This document shows positions 26,507-36,346 of a stretch of DNA of 47,500 nt, piece by piece (positions within the stretch are counted from its first letter, which is position 1; every line of letters starts with the position of its first letter). The DNA comes from Symbiodinium natans (taxonomy: Eukaryota; Sar; Dinophyceae; Suessiales; Symbiodiniaceae). Made by a program: the position numbers and the translations under genes. Under the pieces are notes generated by a model. That model did no database searches and was not told the origin of the DNA. It saw nothing but the letters and a program-made list of their open reading frames with translations. The stretch spans positions 301,467 to 348,966 of the forward strand of contig CAJNDS010002455.1 of assembly GCA_905221605.1 (NCBI GenBank), written 5' to 3'.

Positions 26507-27891
26507 GATTTTTAGGGTTTAGGGTTTAGGGTTGAGGGTTTAGGGTTTAGGGTTTAGGGTTATATAGGGATTTTGGGGTTTAGGGCTTAGGGTTTAGGGT
26601 TTAGGGATGTTGGGGTTTAGGGTTTAGGGGTTTAGGGGTTTAGGGGTTTAGGGTTTAGGGTTTAGGGTTTGGGGTTGAGGGTTTGGGGTTTAGGGTTTCG
26701 GGTTTAGGGGTTTTGGGGTTTAGGGTTTAGGGTTTAGGGATTTTTGGGTTTAGGGTTTCGGGTTTGGGGTTGAGGGTTTCGGGTTTGGGGATTTAGGGTT
26801 TCGGGTTTGGGGATTTAGGGCTCAGGGTTTGGGGTGTAGGGTCCACCGGTCTAGGGTTTAGGTTTTAGGGTCTGGGGTTTTGGGGTTTAGGGTTTAGGGT
26901 TTAGGGAGAGGGTTTCGGGGTTTTTAGGGTCTTTTGTTTTGGGGCTTAGGGTTTAGGGAGCTCTTGGACTTTAGGGGCTTCGGGTCTCGAGTTTATGGCT
27001 CGAGGGTTGGTTCTAGTTTTAGGGTTTAGGGTTTAGGGTTTAGGGTTTAAAACCCTAGGGTTTAGGGTTTAGGGTTTAGGGTATGGCGACCCAAAGCCCT
27101 CAAACCCTAGGCACTCAACCCTAAACCGAAAGAACGGCACGTCTTGCAGAGTGTTTGGCGGCTTCCTGGCGTGGGACGTTTGATGGGACTTTCGGCTCTC
27201 CCGGATTTTTGCCTGATTTCTGTCAGGCTCAACAACCCTAAATCCGAAACTCACAACCCACAAAGCCCACATTCGGTTAAACCCCAACACACGAAAACCC
27301 TAAACCCTTCTAGGACTGGGGTGTAGAGTTTAGGGTTTGGGGTTTAGGATTCGGGATTTAGGGTTTAGGGCGTAGGGTTCAGGGCTTCGGGTTTTGGATT
27401 TAGGGTTTAGTCGGTTTAGTCGTAAACCCTAAGCCCTAACATCCCAATGTCCGCAGCCCCAAGCCCCTTAAGCCCTGAAGCCCCCGGAGCCCTAGACCCT
27501 AAATTCCCAAAAGCCCTAAACCCGTAAGCGAAACCCTAGACTCCTAAAGCCCTCTAAAACCCTAAACCCCCCAAGTCCTACATCTAAAACCTAAACCCCC
27601 CCAAACCCCGCAAAAAACCCAAGCCCGACCCCCCCCCCCCCCCCAAAAAAAAAAAACAAATAATACATCGCAAAAATGAAAAAGCAACAACTAAACCCTG
27701 AATCCTTATCCCCTAAACCCTAGACGAAAAGCCCTAGATCCTAAACTCTATAAACCCGAAACCCTAAGCCCTACACCCTGAACCCCCCAAACCCTGAACC
27801 TTGAATCCAAAACCCTAAGGTTCAGGGGTTTAGGTGGACCCATGTACCCACGTTTTGCGGGGTGTCTCTTGCTTGCGCCTCTTCAACACAG
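26507..27891. repeat. Intron-like region, G- then C-type variants
   Basis: TTTAGGG with many variants to 27090 (including TTTCGGG and TTTGGGG), unique sequence 27120-27230, mixed C/G units, a poly-C/poly-A stretch near 27628-27655, degenerate C units to 27825, ending CTTCAACACAG. Confidence 0.5.
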
Positions 27892-27945
27892 GACCAGCAA
27901 AGGCCACGCCACATCCTCCGAAGGGAGTTTGCCAGACCCGGCCTG
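27892..27945 (+). CDS. Internal exon of 18 codons, unknown gene
   Basis: TCAACACAG| then DQQRPRHILRREFARPGL, phase 0-0, then donor GTTTTCGTTTG. A diverged copy of its first ~40 bases lies at about 28249-28290. Confidence 0.58.
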
Positions 27946-29089
27946 GTTTTCGTTTGTTTCCTTAGGGTTGAGGGTTCAGGTTTTAGGGTTCAGGGTTTAG
28001 GGTTTAGGGTTTAGGGTTTTTTCGGGGCTCTAACTAGGCGTTGAGGGCCTTTTGGGGGCTTCAAAGGGGCTTTAAGGGTTTTCAGGCTTCTCAGTTTTTG
28101 AGGGGCAAGGGCTTTCGGGGTCTTTAGGGGGCTTCAGGGCCCGTAAATTCGTCAGACGTTGCTAGGGGTGTAGGCTTCTCAATCCCTTGGAGTCACGGGC
28201 TCCACACCCTAGCAGCCTCCGAAGCCCTCAACTCCTTATTCATCCCTCTACCACAGGACCAGGGCAGCATCTCCGAAAAGGCTCTTTAAATAGCTCTGTT
28301 GGGAAGATTCGTTTGGGAATGTTTGGGGCCTTGGGGGGGGGGGGGGGGGGCGAGATGGTTCTGGAAGACGTCTCAAGGCTGTGACGCTGCGCTCTAAACT
28401 CTAAACCCCGAAACCTGAGCCCTGAACCAGCCCTAAACCCTAAACCCTAAACCCGAAGCCCTAAACCCTAAACCCTAAACCCTAAACCCTAAACCCTAAA
28501 CCCTAAACCCTAAACCCTAAACCCTAAACCCTAAACCCTAAACCCTAAACCCTAAACCCTAAACTCTAAACTCTAAACCTAAACCTAAACCCTAAATCCT
28601 AAACTGTTCTGAGTGGCTGCCAGGCCTGGAACACCCGGGGCCGTAAGGCAGACGTCGCCGGAGCCTGTGATGGGGGGATCGTCCCTGACCCTAAACCCTA
28701 AACCCTAAACCCTAAACCCTAAACCCTAAACCCTAAACACTAAACCCTAAACCCTAAACCCTAAACCCTCGTCGTGGAGGAGGGAGGGGACGGGAGGTGC
28801 TGAGTTTCGCTTCAAGCTGTCTTTGCTCTCAGGCTGCTTGAGTAATCTGCGAAGCGTTGTGAAGCCGACGCCTTGGAGCACTAGCCCTAAACCCTAAATC
28901 CTAGACCCTAAAAACTAAACCCTAAACCCTGAACCCTAACCCTAAACCCTAAACCCTAAACCCTAAACCCTAAACCCTAAACCCTAAACCCTAAACCCTA
29001 AACCCTAAACCCTAAACCCTAAACCCTAAACCCTAAACCAGCCTTAAGCCTCAAGCCCCACGCCCCACGCCCTACGCTCTTACCGAAAG
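27946..29089. repeat. Intron-like: unique sequence, poly-G, CCCTAAA arrays
   Basis: G-type units 27963-28020, unique sequence to 28390 including a partial copy of the previous exon (28249-28290) and a G-run at 28335-28350, then CCCTAAA arrays at 28436-28565, 28687-28768 and 28934-29038. Confidence 0.5.
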
Positions 29090-29157
29090 CCGTGCTCCGA
29101 TGGCTCTGCTGGACACGCATCGCTGGCTGCGTCTGTGGCGGAGGCTTGCGGGCTTAC
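29090..29157 (+). CDS. Internal exon with GTAAGC donor, unknown gene
   Basis: ACCGAAAG| then one base, RAPMALLDTHRWLRLWRRLA, GL and one base, then GTAAGCC. The donor lies in the palindrome GGCTTACGTAAGCC (29151-29164), which could hide it in a hairpin. Confidence 0.52.
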
Positions 29158-29903
29158 GTAAGCCATGGGGCTTGCCATAAAGGGTTCAGGGTTTAGGGTT
29201 TAGGGTTTAGGGCTTAGGGTTTAGGGTTTAGGGTTCAGGGTTTAGGGTTTAGGGTTTAGGGTTTACGGTTTAGGCTTCAGGGTTCAGGGTTTGGGGTTTA
29301 GGGTCTAGGGTCTAGGGTTTGAAGCCTCGACCCCAAAACCTCCAAACCCTAGACCTTCTCAACGCCATGCCCTGAAAGCTCCACCCTAAGCCCGCAGACT
29401 CTTTGGTTGCAAAAACCTACAACCCCCTTAGCAGTTGTTTAAAATTTATGTTTATACAAAACTTAGGGTTTAGGGTTTAGGGTTTAGGGTTTAGGGCCCA
29501 AGGGAGCATTACAACTTACATCTTAATTCAGGTTCTAAGGGGAATGTAGAAACATTCTCTCCATTAATGCAAGCTCAGACTGGCTTTAGAGGTCTTGTGC
29601 GACTCAGTTTTTCTTATGTTTAAGGGTTAGGGTTTAACTTGCAGTAGTGAGTTAGGGAGTGAGTCCGGAACGTTGAACCTTGTAGCCCGAAAACCTGAAA
29701 GGCTTGAGTCCCCTAATCCCCTAAACCAAACCCAATCCCTAGACCCCCAACCCCCCGAAAACCCGAAGCCCTAAACCCTCAACCCTAAACCCTAAACCCT
29801 AAACCCTAAACCGTATATAAACCCTAAACCCTATATAAACCCTAAACCCTAAACCCCTAGACCCGAACCTCCTAAGCCCCTCAGCCCCACGCCTCCTTTT
29901 CAG
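29158..29903. repeat. Intron-like: TTTAGGG to CCCTAAA
   Basis: G-type units 29182-29318, unique sequence, TTTAGGG units 29463-29496 beside a partial CTATACTCCCCTT-family end (29529-29548), C-type units 29765-29860, ending CCTCCTTTTCAG. Confidence 0.5.
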
Positions 29904-29966
29904 CCGCACACTCTGTGCAGGTCCCGCTGGGAGTGGATCGGAGCCGTTCCCGTGACGGTGCGCAGC
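29904..29966 (+). CDS. Internal exon, unknown gene
   Basis: A strong 3' splice site, CCTCCTTTTCAG|, then two bases, AHSVQVPLGVDRSRSRDGAQ and one base, then GTTGCTG. An earlier CAG|GTCCCG could also serve as donor. Confidence 0.5.
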
Positions 29967-30448
29967 GTTGCTGTTTTGGGGTTCATGGTTTTCATTACTG
30001 CTTTTGGAATTGTACTTGTTACTGTTCAACCCTAAACCCTAAACCCTAAACCCTAAACCCTAAACCCTAAACCCTAAACCCTAAACCCTAAACCCTAAAC
30101 CCTCTTGTTGTTGTTACTTCTGTTGTTCTTGGTATACCCCGTTTAGGGTTTAGGGGCTCGGTTCGGTCTAGGTCTTGGGGGGTGCTTATTTCGGCTTCGG
30201 GCCCTCAGAGTTCGGGTTTTGATGAGGGGCAGCCCTGAACCCTAAACCCTAAACCCTAAACCCTAAACCCTAAACCCTAAACCCTAAACCCTAAACCCCA
30301 AAACCATTCGGGCCTTCGATCGTGAAGTCATGCAAGCCATCATTTTCTTGACCCCTATAGAACCCACATAGAACCCCTACACCCTAAACACCTACCCGCC
30401 CTAAACCTGGCACCCTGCACCGTACACCCCTGAACTCCTGAACTCCTG

Positions 30449-30557
30449 CCCAAAGAGCCCAATACCCCTTAATTAAGGAATATGCCTTAAATCATATTAA
30501 GGATCCCTATACAACTTAAGGAATATTGCTTAATTAAGGGGTATTGGGCTCTTTGGG
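30449..30557. repeat. Near-perfect inverted-repeat element, 109 bp
   Basis: The first ~35 bases, starting CCCAAAGAGCCCAATACCCC, are repeated in inverted form at the other end with one mismatch. MITE-like; no second full copy seen. Confidence 0.75.
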
Positions 30558-30787
30558 TGAACCCTATGCCCTTAAAGCCCTGAGGTGCGCTTTTATGGGT
30601 TCTCTGGGCAGCGTTCCGGGTGAGGAAGGGGTAACTTGGGGATGTTACAGGACCTTAAACGCCGCGGCACCTGAAGGGCTTTGCGCGCAAGGTCGGCTTC
30701 GCCACCTTGAGGGCTCCGGGGCTTTGAGGGCTCAGAGTCCAGGCGTTTAGGAGTGTAGGGCTTTAGCAGTTTAGAGAAGGGTTTAGG

Positions 30788-30893
30788 GTTTTAGGGCCGA
30801 GGTTTCGAGGGGTTAGGGGCGCCTGTGAGAAGGGTCATAAGTACCTCCCTTAAACCCCAAACCCTCAACCTAGAGCAGGCCCTCTCAACCCCA
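30788..30893. repeat. Direct repeat flanking the OTU exon, copy 1
   Basis: Starts GTTTTAGGGCCGAG and runs through CGCCTGTGAGAAGGGTCATA to GCAGGCCCTCTCAACC. Nearly identical to 31253-31356. Confidence 0.8.
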
Positions 30894-30987
30894 AACCCTA
30901 AACCCTAAACCCTAAACCCTAAACCCTAAACCCTAAACCCCAAACCCAAAACCCTAAACCCTACGCCGGGCCACCGGCCATGGCCAG

Positions 30988-31214
30988 CCCTGGATCTCTT
31001 GGATGTGCCGCCCGACGGGCACTGCCTATTTGCATGCGCTGTTGCAGCTCGGGACATCTTGCGTCTGAGAAGCCTACCCCGGGATGAGCACGGCTTCGTC
31101 ACGACCGGGCCGCGAAGATTGAGAGCTGCTCACTGCATGTCCCCGCCTCCGACAAGCTTCGACATCGTCCAACAACGGCCTGGCTCCGTGGATCGATCAT
31201 CGTTTCACTGGAGG
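30988..31214 (+). CDS. Exon of an OTU-family cysteine protease
   Basis: After CCATGGCCAG| the frame reads LDLLDVPPDGHCLFACAVAA and continues RDILRLRSLPRDEHG for 75 codons to R|GTGTGGG. PDGHCLFACA matches the catalytic Asp-Gly-x-Cys-Leu-Phe block of OTU deubiquitinases, with Cys as nucleophile. The family cleaves ubiquitin or related linkages. The catalytic His is not in this exon; the exon at 31419 may hold more of the domain. Intronic sequences on both sides share a 105-bp repeat. The long exon is unusual for this window. Confidence 0.7.
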
Positions 31215-31252
31215 GTGTGGGAGTTTATTAGGGCTTCAGCAGTTGGGTCTCG

Positions 31253-31356
31253 GGTTTTAGGGCCGAGATTTCGAGGGGTTAGGGGCGCCTGTGAGAAGGG
31301 TCATAAGTACCTCCCTAAACCCCCAAACCCTCAATCTAGAGCAGGCCCTCTCAACC
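31253..31356. repeat. Direct repeat flanking the OTU exon, copy 2
   Basis: Second copy of 30788-30893, in the intron after the OTU exon, with a handful of differences (GAGATTT for GAGGTTT; CTAAACC for TTAAACC). Confidence 0.8.
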
Positions 31357-31418
31357 CTAAACCCTAAACCCTGAACCCTAAACCCTAAACCCTAAACCCT
31401 AAACCCTAGCCCCTAAAG

Positions 31419-31486
31419 GTGATTACACTCGTGGTGCTGCTGGCGCCCACGGCGCCTCGGTCGAGCTAGACGGGCTGCCAAAACAA
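31419..31486 (+). CDS. Possible second exon of the OTU protein
   Basis: CCCTAAAG| then frame DYTRGAAGAHGASVELDGLP and KQ, then GTCACTTG. A small-residue pair followed by x-EL-x-x-L resembles the WGG-x-x-EL-x-AL stretch after the OTU catalytic helix. Phase does not join simply with the donor at 31215, so an alternative donor or another exon would be needed. Confidence 0.42.
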
Positions 31487-31570
31487 GTCACTTGAACCCT
31501 AAACCCTAAACCCTAAACCCTAAACCCTAAACCCTATAAACCCTAAACCCTAAACCCTAAACCCCTAAAC

Positions 31571-31669
31571 CTATATCCCCCTTGGAAAATTTTTTGTATT
31601 CTTGTTCATATAAAGCCCAAGAGGATATTAAAAAACACTACTTTTATTAAGGTTCTAAGGGGAGTATAG
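31571..31669. repeat. Inverted-repeat element, CTATACTCCCCTT family, copy 2
   Basis: CTATATCCCCCTTGGAA at the left and TTCTAAGGGGAGTATAG at the right are inverted ends with three mismatches. AT-rich interior. Confidence 0.7.
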
Positions 31670-31719
31670 AAATTTTGAAGCCCCTAAACCCTCAAAATCC
31701 CTAAATGTGGAAGATGCAG

Positions 31720-31791
31720 GCCTGGCCTGTGGAAGGCACCTTACGAAAGCCGGAAACAGATGAAAAGCAGTTGCTCGGCAAGCTCTATTGA
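31720..31791 (+). CDS. Terminal exon, unknown gene
   Basis: AGATGCAG| then AWPVEGTLRKPETDEKQLLG, KLY and TGA. Lies after the OTU exons and could end that gene, which is a guess from order only. Confidence 0.48.
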   Translation, partial: AWPVEGTLRKPETDEKQLLGKLY

Positions 31792-32134
31792 GACAACATG
31801 TACCCTCAAAGGGACCATGTAGGGTTTAGGGTTTAGGGTTTAGGGTTTAGGGTTTAGGGTTTAGGGTTTAGGGTTTAGGGTTTAGGGCTACTAAGGGCAT
31901 GTGGCCCTCTACGCGCGATGCACGCCGGTGCACGGCCGAGGTGATGCCGCACCTCATCTTCGAAGCCTCGAACCTTCAAAAGGACGCAGCGCCCCCGCAC
32001 ACACCTAGCATCCCAAGAGCCCTGAGCACCCCCAAGAAGCCTAGAAACACCAGACTAGAATCTAAGCCCTAACCTCCAAATCCAAAACCCTAAACCCTAA
32101 ACTCCCCCCCCCCCCCCCCCCCACCCCGCAAAAG
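31792..32134. repeat. TTTAGGG array, unique GC-rich sequence, C-run
   Basis: TTTAGGG units 31820-31888, GC-rich unique sequence 31890-32070, C-run 32104-32122, ending GCAAAAG. Confidence 0.5.
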
Positions 32135-32171
32135 AATCGACGGCCTTGCCATTAGGGGCGTTTCGGGCTAG
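32135..32171 (+). CDS. Possible small exon
   Basis: GCAAAAG| then two bases, STALPLGAFRA and two bases, then donor GTGGGGG. Short and unconfirmed. Confidence 0.35.
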
Positions 32172-32423
32172 GTGGGGGCAGGCGTTATCCTGAGGCTTTC
32201 CTTTGAGCGTTTAGGGTTTTAGGTTTTTCGCTTTGTGCCATCTGTTTGGGTTTTGGGTGATTGGGTTTGAGGTTTAGGGTTTAGGGTTAGGCTGTGTTCG
32301 GGCGCGTTAGGGTTCAGGGTTTAGGGTTTAGGGTTTAGGGTTTAGGGGTTTAGGGGTTAGGGTTTAGGGTTTAGGGTTTAGGGTTTAGGGTTTAGGGTTT
32401 AGGGTTTAGGGGTGGGGCGGCAG
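32172..32423. repeat. Intron-like TTTAGGG region
   Basis: Unique sequence then TTTAGGG arrays to 32410, ending GGGGCGGCAG. Unlike most introns here it has no CCCTAAA arm. Confidence 0.55.
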
Positions 32424-32522
32424 GCGCTCATCTGGTATGACACGTCCGCTTGGCTGGGCAAGGAGGATATCAAGGAGCTCTCCAAGCGAGGCGCGCCGGC
32501 AGATTTCTATTTTCAGCCCAGG
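32424..32522 (+). CDS. Internal exon of 33 codons, unknown gene
   Basis: GGCGGCAG| then ALIWYDTSAWLGKEDIKELS and KRGAPADFYFQPR, phase 0-0, then GTTTGGGG. Very protein-like composition in one frame only. Family not recognised. Confidence 0.62.
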
Positions 32523-32906
32523 GTTTGGGGTTTAGGGGTTAATTAGGGTTGAGGGTTTAGGGTTGTTGAGGGATTAGGGTTTGGGGTTTAGGGTTGAGGG
32601 TTTAGGGTTGTTTAGGGTTTAGGGTTTAGGGTTTCGGGTTTACTGTTTAGGGTTTAGGGTTAGGCCTCAACGCTCATTAAGCCCTAATCTGAACTCTACG
32701 CCGCCCCCCTCTGCGCACGCAGAGCTGGTGGTAGGGTGGGGGGGGGGGGGGTTAGGGTTGCCATGGTGCTTAGCGGTTTGGGGTTTTAGGAGTTTAGGGG
32801 TTTAGGGGTTTAGGGGTTTAGGGTTTTAGGGGTTTAGGGGTTTTTAGGGGTTTAGGGGTTTTTGGGGTTTGGGGGTTTTTGGCGTTTTTGGGGTTTTGGG
32901 TGGCAG
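32523..32906. repeat. Intron-like, TTTAGGG variants
   Basis: GTTTGGGGTTTAGGG-type units, a short unique GC-rich part, a poly-G run at 32737-32750, TTTTAGGGG units, ending GGTGGCAG. Confidence 0.55.
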
Positions 32907-32989
32907 GCTGCGCCGTACTCTTCTTCAAGGAGAAGCACTGCTCCTGCGCAGACCCCATCATCACGGCAATCATGGTGGCTCGGAGATGA
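32907..32989 (+). CDS. Probable terminal exon, unknown gene
   Basis: GGTGGCAG| then two bases and CAVLFFKEKHCSCADPIITA, IMVARR and TGA. A second frame (AAPYSSSRRSTAPAQTPSSR) would keep phase with the exon ending at 32522 and continues further. The first has the more typical composition; both are open. Confidence 0.45.
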
Positions 32990-33364
32990 GAACACTCAAC
33001 CCTTTCAATCCTATAATTCCTATAAAACCTATAAATGTTGTAAACCCTATAAGCCCGATAAACCCTATAAACCCTTTAGACCTTGTACTATAAGCCCTAG
33101 AAACCCTATAAACCCTGCAAACCCTCAACCCTAATACACTTTAAACCCTAAACCCTAAAATATCTAGAAACCCTGTAAACCCCGTACACCTTATAACCCT
33201 AAACCCCTAAATCCCTAACCCTAAACCCTAAACCCTAAATCCTAAACCCTAAACCCTAAACCCTAAACCCTAAACCCTAAACCCTAAACCCTAAACCCTA
33301 AACCCTAAACCCTAAACCCTAAACCCTAAACCCTAAACCCTAAACCCTGTTCGTTCAACTGGAG
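32990..33364. repeat. CCCTATAA variants then CCCTAAA array
   Basis: CCCTATAA-like units 33000-33190 grade into a clean CCCTAAA array at 33223-33345. Confidence 0.6.
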
Positions 33365-33475
33365 CTGCTTCCCAAGCATGGTCGCGCCATGCCGCGTTTG
33401 CGCCTGAAAAGCGCCTTGTGGGCCCCAAGCCCCCACAATCGAAGGGTCCTGCAGGCTCCGTTTCTGTTGTGTTGA
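33365..33475 (+). CDS. Probable terminal exon, unknown gene
   Basis: AACTGGAG| is the likely 3' splice site. The frame reads LLPKHGRAMPRLRLKSALWA, PSPHNRRVLQAPF and ends in TGA at 33473-33475, directly before G repeats. The frame is also open upstream to the C array. Confidence 0.48.
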   Translation: MLPKHGRAMPRLRLKSALWAPSPHNRRVLQAPFLLC

Positions 33476-33656
33476 GGGTTTAGGGTTTCGGGTTTAGGGT
33501 TTAGGGTTTAGGGTTTAGGGTTCAGGGTTTAGGGTTCAGGGTTTAGGGTTTAGGGTTTAGGGTGTAGGGTTTAGGGTTTGGGGTTTAGGGTTTAGGGTTC
33601 AGGGTTCAGGGTGTAGGGATGAAGCCCTAGGGCCCATAAGCCCTAGAACTCCCGAG
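33476..33656. repeat. Intron or intergenic TTTAGGG array
   Basis: TTTAGGG/TTCAGGG units to 33615, then CCTAGGGCCC and CCTAGAACTCCCGAG before the next exon. Confidence 0.6.
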
Positions 33657-33734
33657 GCCCGAAGCTACGATGGCGACGGGACCATCTACTCCAGCAGGGA
33701 CTGGCGCCTTGTCAAGGAGCCCTGCATCCACTGG
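33657..33734 (+). CDS. Internal exon of 26 codons, unknown gene
   Basis: ACTCCCGAG| then ARSYDGDGTIYSSRDWRLVK and EPCIHW, phase 0-0, then directly GTTTAGGG. A clean example of an intron whose first bases are the telomere heptamer. Confidence 0.62.
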
Positions 33735-34039
33735 GTTTAGGGTTTAGGGTTTAGGGTTTAGGGTTTAGGGGTTAGGGGTTAGGGGTTGAGGGTTGAGGGC
33801 CGCATCAAGCCCCAAAACCCCCAAAGCTGTAAAGCCCCATAACCCAAAAACCTAACCCTTAACCCTTAACACTAAACCCTAAACCCTAAACCCTAAACCC
33901 TAAACCCTAAACCCTAAACCCTAAACCCTAAACCCTAAACCCTAAACCCTAAACGCTAACCCCTAAACCCTAAACCCTAAACCCTAAACCCTAAACCCCC
34001 TAGACCCTAAACCCTAAAGCCCCTAAATGCCCATGCCAG
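33735..34039 (+). repeat. Predicted intron with telomere arms (TTTAGGG 5', CCCTAAA 3')
   Basis: Starts GTTTAGGG x4-5, then about 70 bases of unique sequence, then a CCCTAAA array (33868-34020), ending CCATGCCAG. The two arms could pair over tens of bases in RNA. Confidence 0.55.
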
Positions 34040-34105
34040 ATGTCAAGTCCTCTGAGTTTCTTTCGAAGGACCCAAAGATGACGCCCGAGAGCATCTTGGC
34101 TTGGG
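34040..34105 (+). CDS. Internal exon, unknown gene, GA donor
   Basis: CCATGCCAG| then two bases, VKSSEFLSKDPKMTPESILA, W and one base, followed by GATTAGGGTTTAGGG. No GT at the boundary, so a GA donor is likely, as at 26507. Confidence 0.55.
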
Positions 34106-36293
34106 GATTAGGGTTTAGGGTTTAGGGTTTAGGGTTTAGGGGTTCAGGGTTCAGGGTTCAGGGTTTAGGGTTTAGGGTTTAGGGTTTAGGGTTTACGGCT
34201 GAGGGTTTAGGGTTTGGGGTTAATTGTATAGGGTTTGGGGTTTCGGGTTTGGGGTTCAGGGTTTAGCATTGGGGCTCAGGGTTTCGGGTGAAGTGTTTTA
34301 GGGGTTAGGGCTCTGGGGAAGTGTAGGGTTCAGGGGCCTCAGGTCCAGGGAAGACGAAGCACCAACCTAGGGCGCATTTGGAGGGTTTAGGGTTTCACGT
34401 TTCCGGATGTAGGGATCTCCTAAGCCCTAGACCCTGTAGCCTTGATGGTTTCGTCTTTAGGGCTTGCGGCATGGGAGCCGCAAACCCCTAAACCCTAACC
34501 CCTAAGATATAGGGGGTTGGAACAGTTACGACACGAATTCCTTCATAGGCTCTTTATAATTCTACCATCATACCTCCTACCAGTCCGCCCCCCCGCCCCC
34601 CCCCCCCCCCCCCCCAAACCCCTAAGCCCCCTAAAGCCCTAAACCCTAAACCCTGAACCCTAAACCCCAAACCCCAAACCCTAAACCCTAAACCCTTAGC
34701 CCCAAACCCGAAACCCGAAACCCGAAACCCGAAACCCGAAACCCTAAACCCTAAACCCTAAACCCTAAACCCTAAACCCTAAACCCTAAACCCTAAACCC
34801 TAAACCCGTCAAGCTAAGGTTTTCACTACACTGCCTGGTCGACGCACGTCGACCTCCGCACCGCTGGGGAGCTCCGGCATAGGTGCCGGGCTTGTTTCGG
34901 GAATGGGGTTTAGGGTTTAGGGTTTAGGGTTTAGGGTTTAGGGTTTAGGGTTTAGGGTTTAGGGTTTAGGGTTTAGGGTTTAGGGTTTAGGGTGAATTCA
35001 GGGTTTAGGGTTTGGTTTAGGTTTCATGGGCGCTTAGTATGGCCCCTCACCTCCTTGAGAGGGGTTGTGATTTATGGGCCCTCGGGTTGTATAGGGTATA
35101 TAAGAGGTATTGTAGGGCCCCCTTTTAAGGGCCCATACGAAGGCCCATGAAAGCACCCTTGGAGAAGCCGAAGGGGGTTTAGGGAGATTCCAGAGTTTAG
35201 GGAGATTACAGGGTTTATGAGTTTGTATAGGGTTTACGGATCCATGGGGTGTAGGGTTTAGGTTGGGGGGGGGGGGGGGGTTGCTTGGGGGTTGGGGGGT
35301 TTAGGGTTTAGGCTTTTTCAGGGGTTTTCTTTAGGGGTGCAGGTTTTCGGGGATGGGGCAGGGGGGGTGATTTCAAACAGGGATTCTGATTCTAAGGCAT
35401 CATATTCTAGGGCTGGGGTATGGTTGAGGGTTTAGGGTGTGCAGGGTGTAGTGTAGGGATATGGGCCCAAGGCTTTATGGGTTTGGAGCTTCCGGTTTAG
35501 GGTTTAGGATTTAGAGTTCAGAATTTAGGTATCAGGGTTTTTGGAGTTTAGGGTTTAGGTATCAGGTTTTTGGGCTTTCGGGCGTAAGGTTTCAGGGTTC
35601 TGGGAGTTTAGGGTTTAAGGTTTCAGGGTTTTTTTGGTTTCAGGGCCTCAAGTGTTAGTTCGGGGTATGGATATGTTATTTTAGAGCTTCCTCCCTGAAC
35701 TCGTCCGCAGAAACTTCCCCAAAGACCCTCGACTCCCTAACATCTAAGGGAAGTTGCACTGTCAGGCCCGATACTCAGGGACCATGCAACTACCACCCTA
35801 AACCCCAGACCCTAAACCCTAAACCCTAAACCCTAAACCCTAAGCCCTAAACCCTAAACCCTAAACCCTAAACACTAAACCCTAAACCCTAAACCCTAAA
35901 CCCTCTAAACGACGGCATGTCATCTTTGTGTCATTCAGGGTTTCCGAAATCTGGGTACTGGGGGTCTCAATGGGTTTGGGGGTTTCGGGTTTAGGGTTCA
36001 GGGTATGGGCCGGTTTAGGTTGTATGTATTTCGGGACATACCCTAAACGCCCTGCATAGACCTTACCCGCAACTGTACCTACCAACCTTCACGCAGCCAT
36101 AGACCTCCAGCAGACACTGCAACATCTCATCACTCCAAATCCATCCAAACCCCAAACCCTGAACCCCAAGCCCTAAACCCTAAACCCTAAACCCTAAGCC
36201 CTAAACCCTAAACCCTAAACCCTAGCCCTAAACCCTAAACACATGAAGGAAGGCCACTCTTTGAGAGCTGTCAGGCACGTTTCCCTTCTGCAG
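34106..36293. repeat. Long region of telomere-like repeats, no confident gene
   Basis: TTTAGGG 34106-34190; variants to 34400; C-runs near 34588-34617; CCCGAAA/CCCTAAA 34690-34806; a coding-like patch 34827-34882; TTTAGGG 34907-34993; CATGGGC-type inverted repeat 35025-35149; G-run 35264-35280; loose G variants 35390-35650; a related element end at 35768-35788; CCCTAAA 35810-35905; C-type 36150-36238. Ends CCCTTCTGCAG. Confidence 0.5.
35025..35149. repeat. Inverted-repeat element, CATGGGC variant
   Basis: CATGGGC...TATGGCCCC on the left, GGGCCCATAC...GCCCATG on the right, with GGTATATAAGAGG inside. Related to 8253-8308 and 24895-25018. Confidence 0.6.
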
Positions 36294-36346
36294 GGCTTGC
36301 TCTCGGAGGGCAGCCGCGCCGTGCTGGAACGCCATCCGACGCTGAG
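36294..36346 (+). CDS. Internal exon, unknown gene
   Basis: CCCTTCTGCAG| then GLLSEGSRAVLERHPTL plus two bases, then AG|GTTCCC. The same frame is open from an ATG at 36243 to TAA at 36362, so an unspliced 39-codon reading is also possible. Confidence 0.55.

Larger units (their letters stand above)
29967..30987. repeat. Intron-like: CCCTAAA arrays, 109-bp inverted repeat, duplicated segment
   Basis: CCCTAAA arrays 30029-30103 and 30237-30297, inverted-repeat element 30449-30557, unique sequence, the first copy of a ~105-bp direct repeat (30788-30893), CCCTAAA 30894-30963. Ends CCATGGCCAG. Confidence 0.55.
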
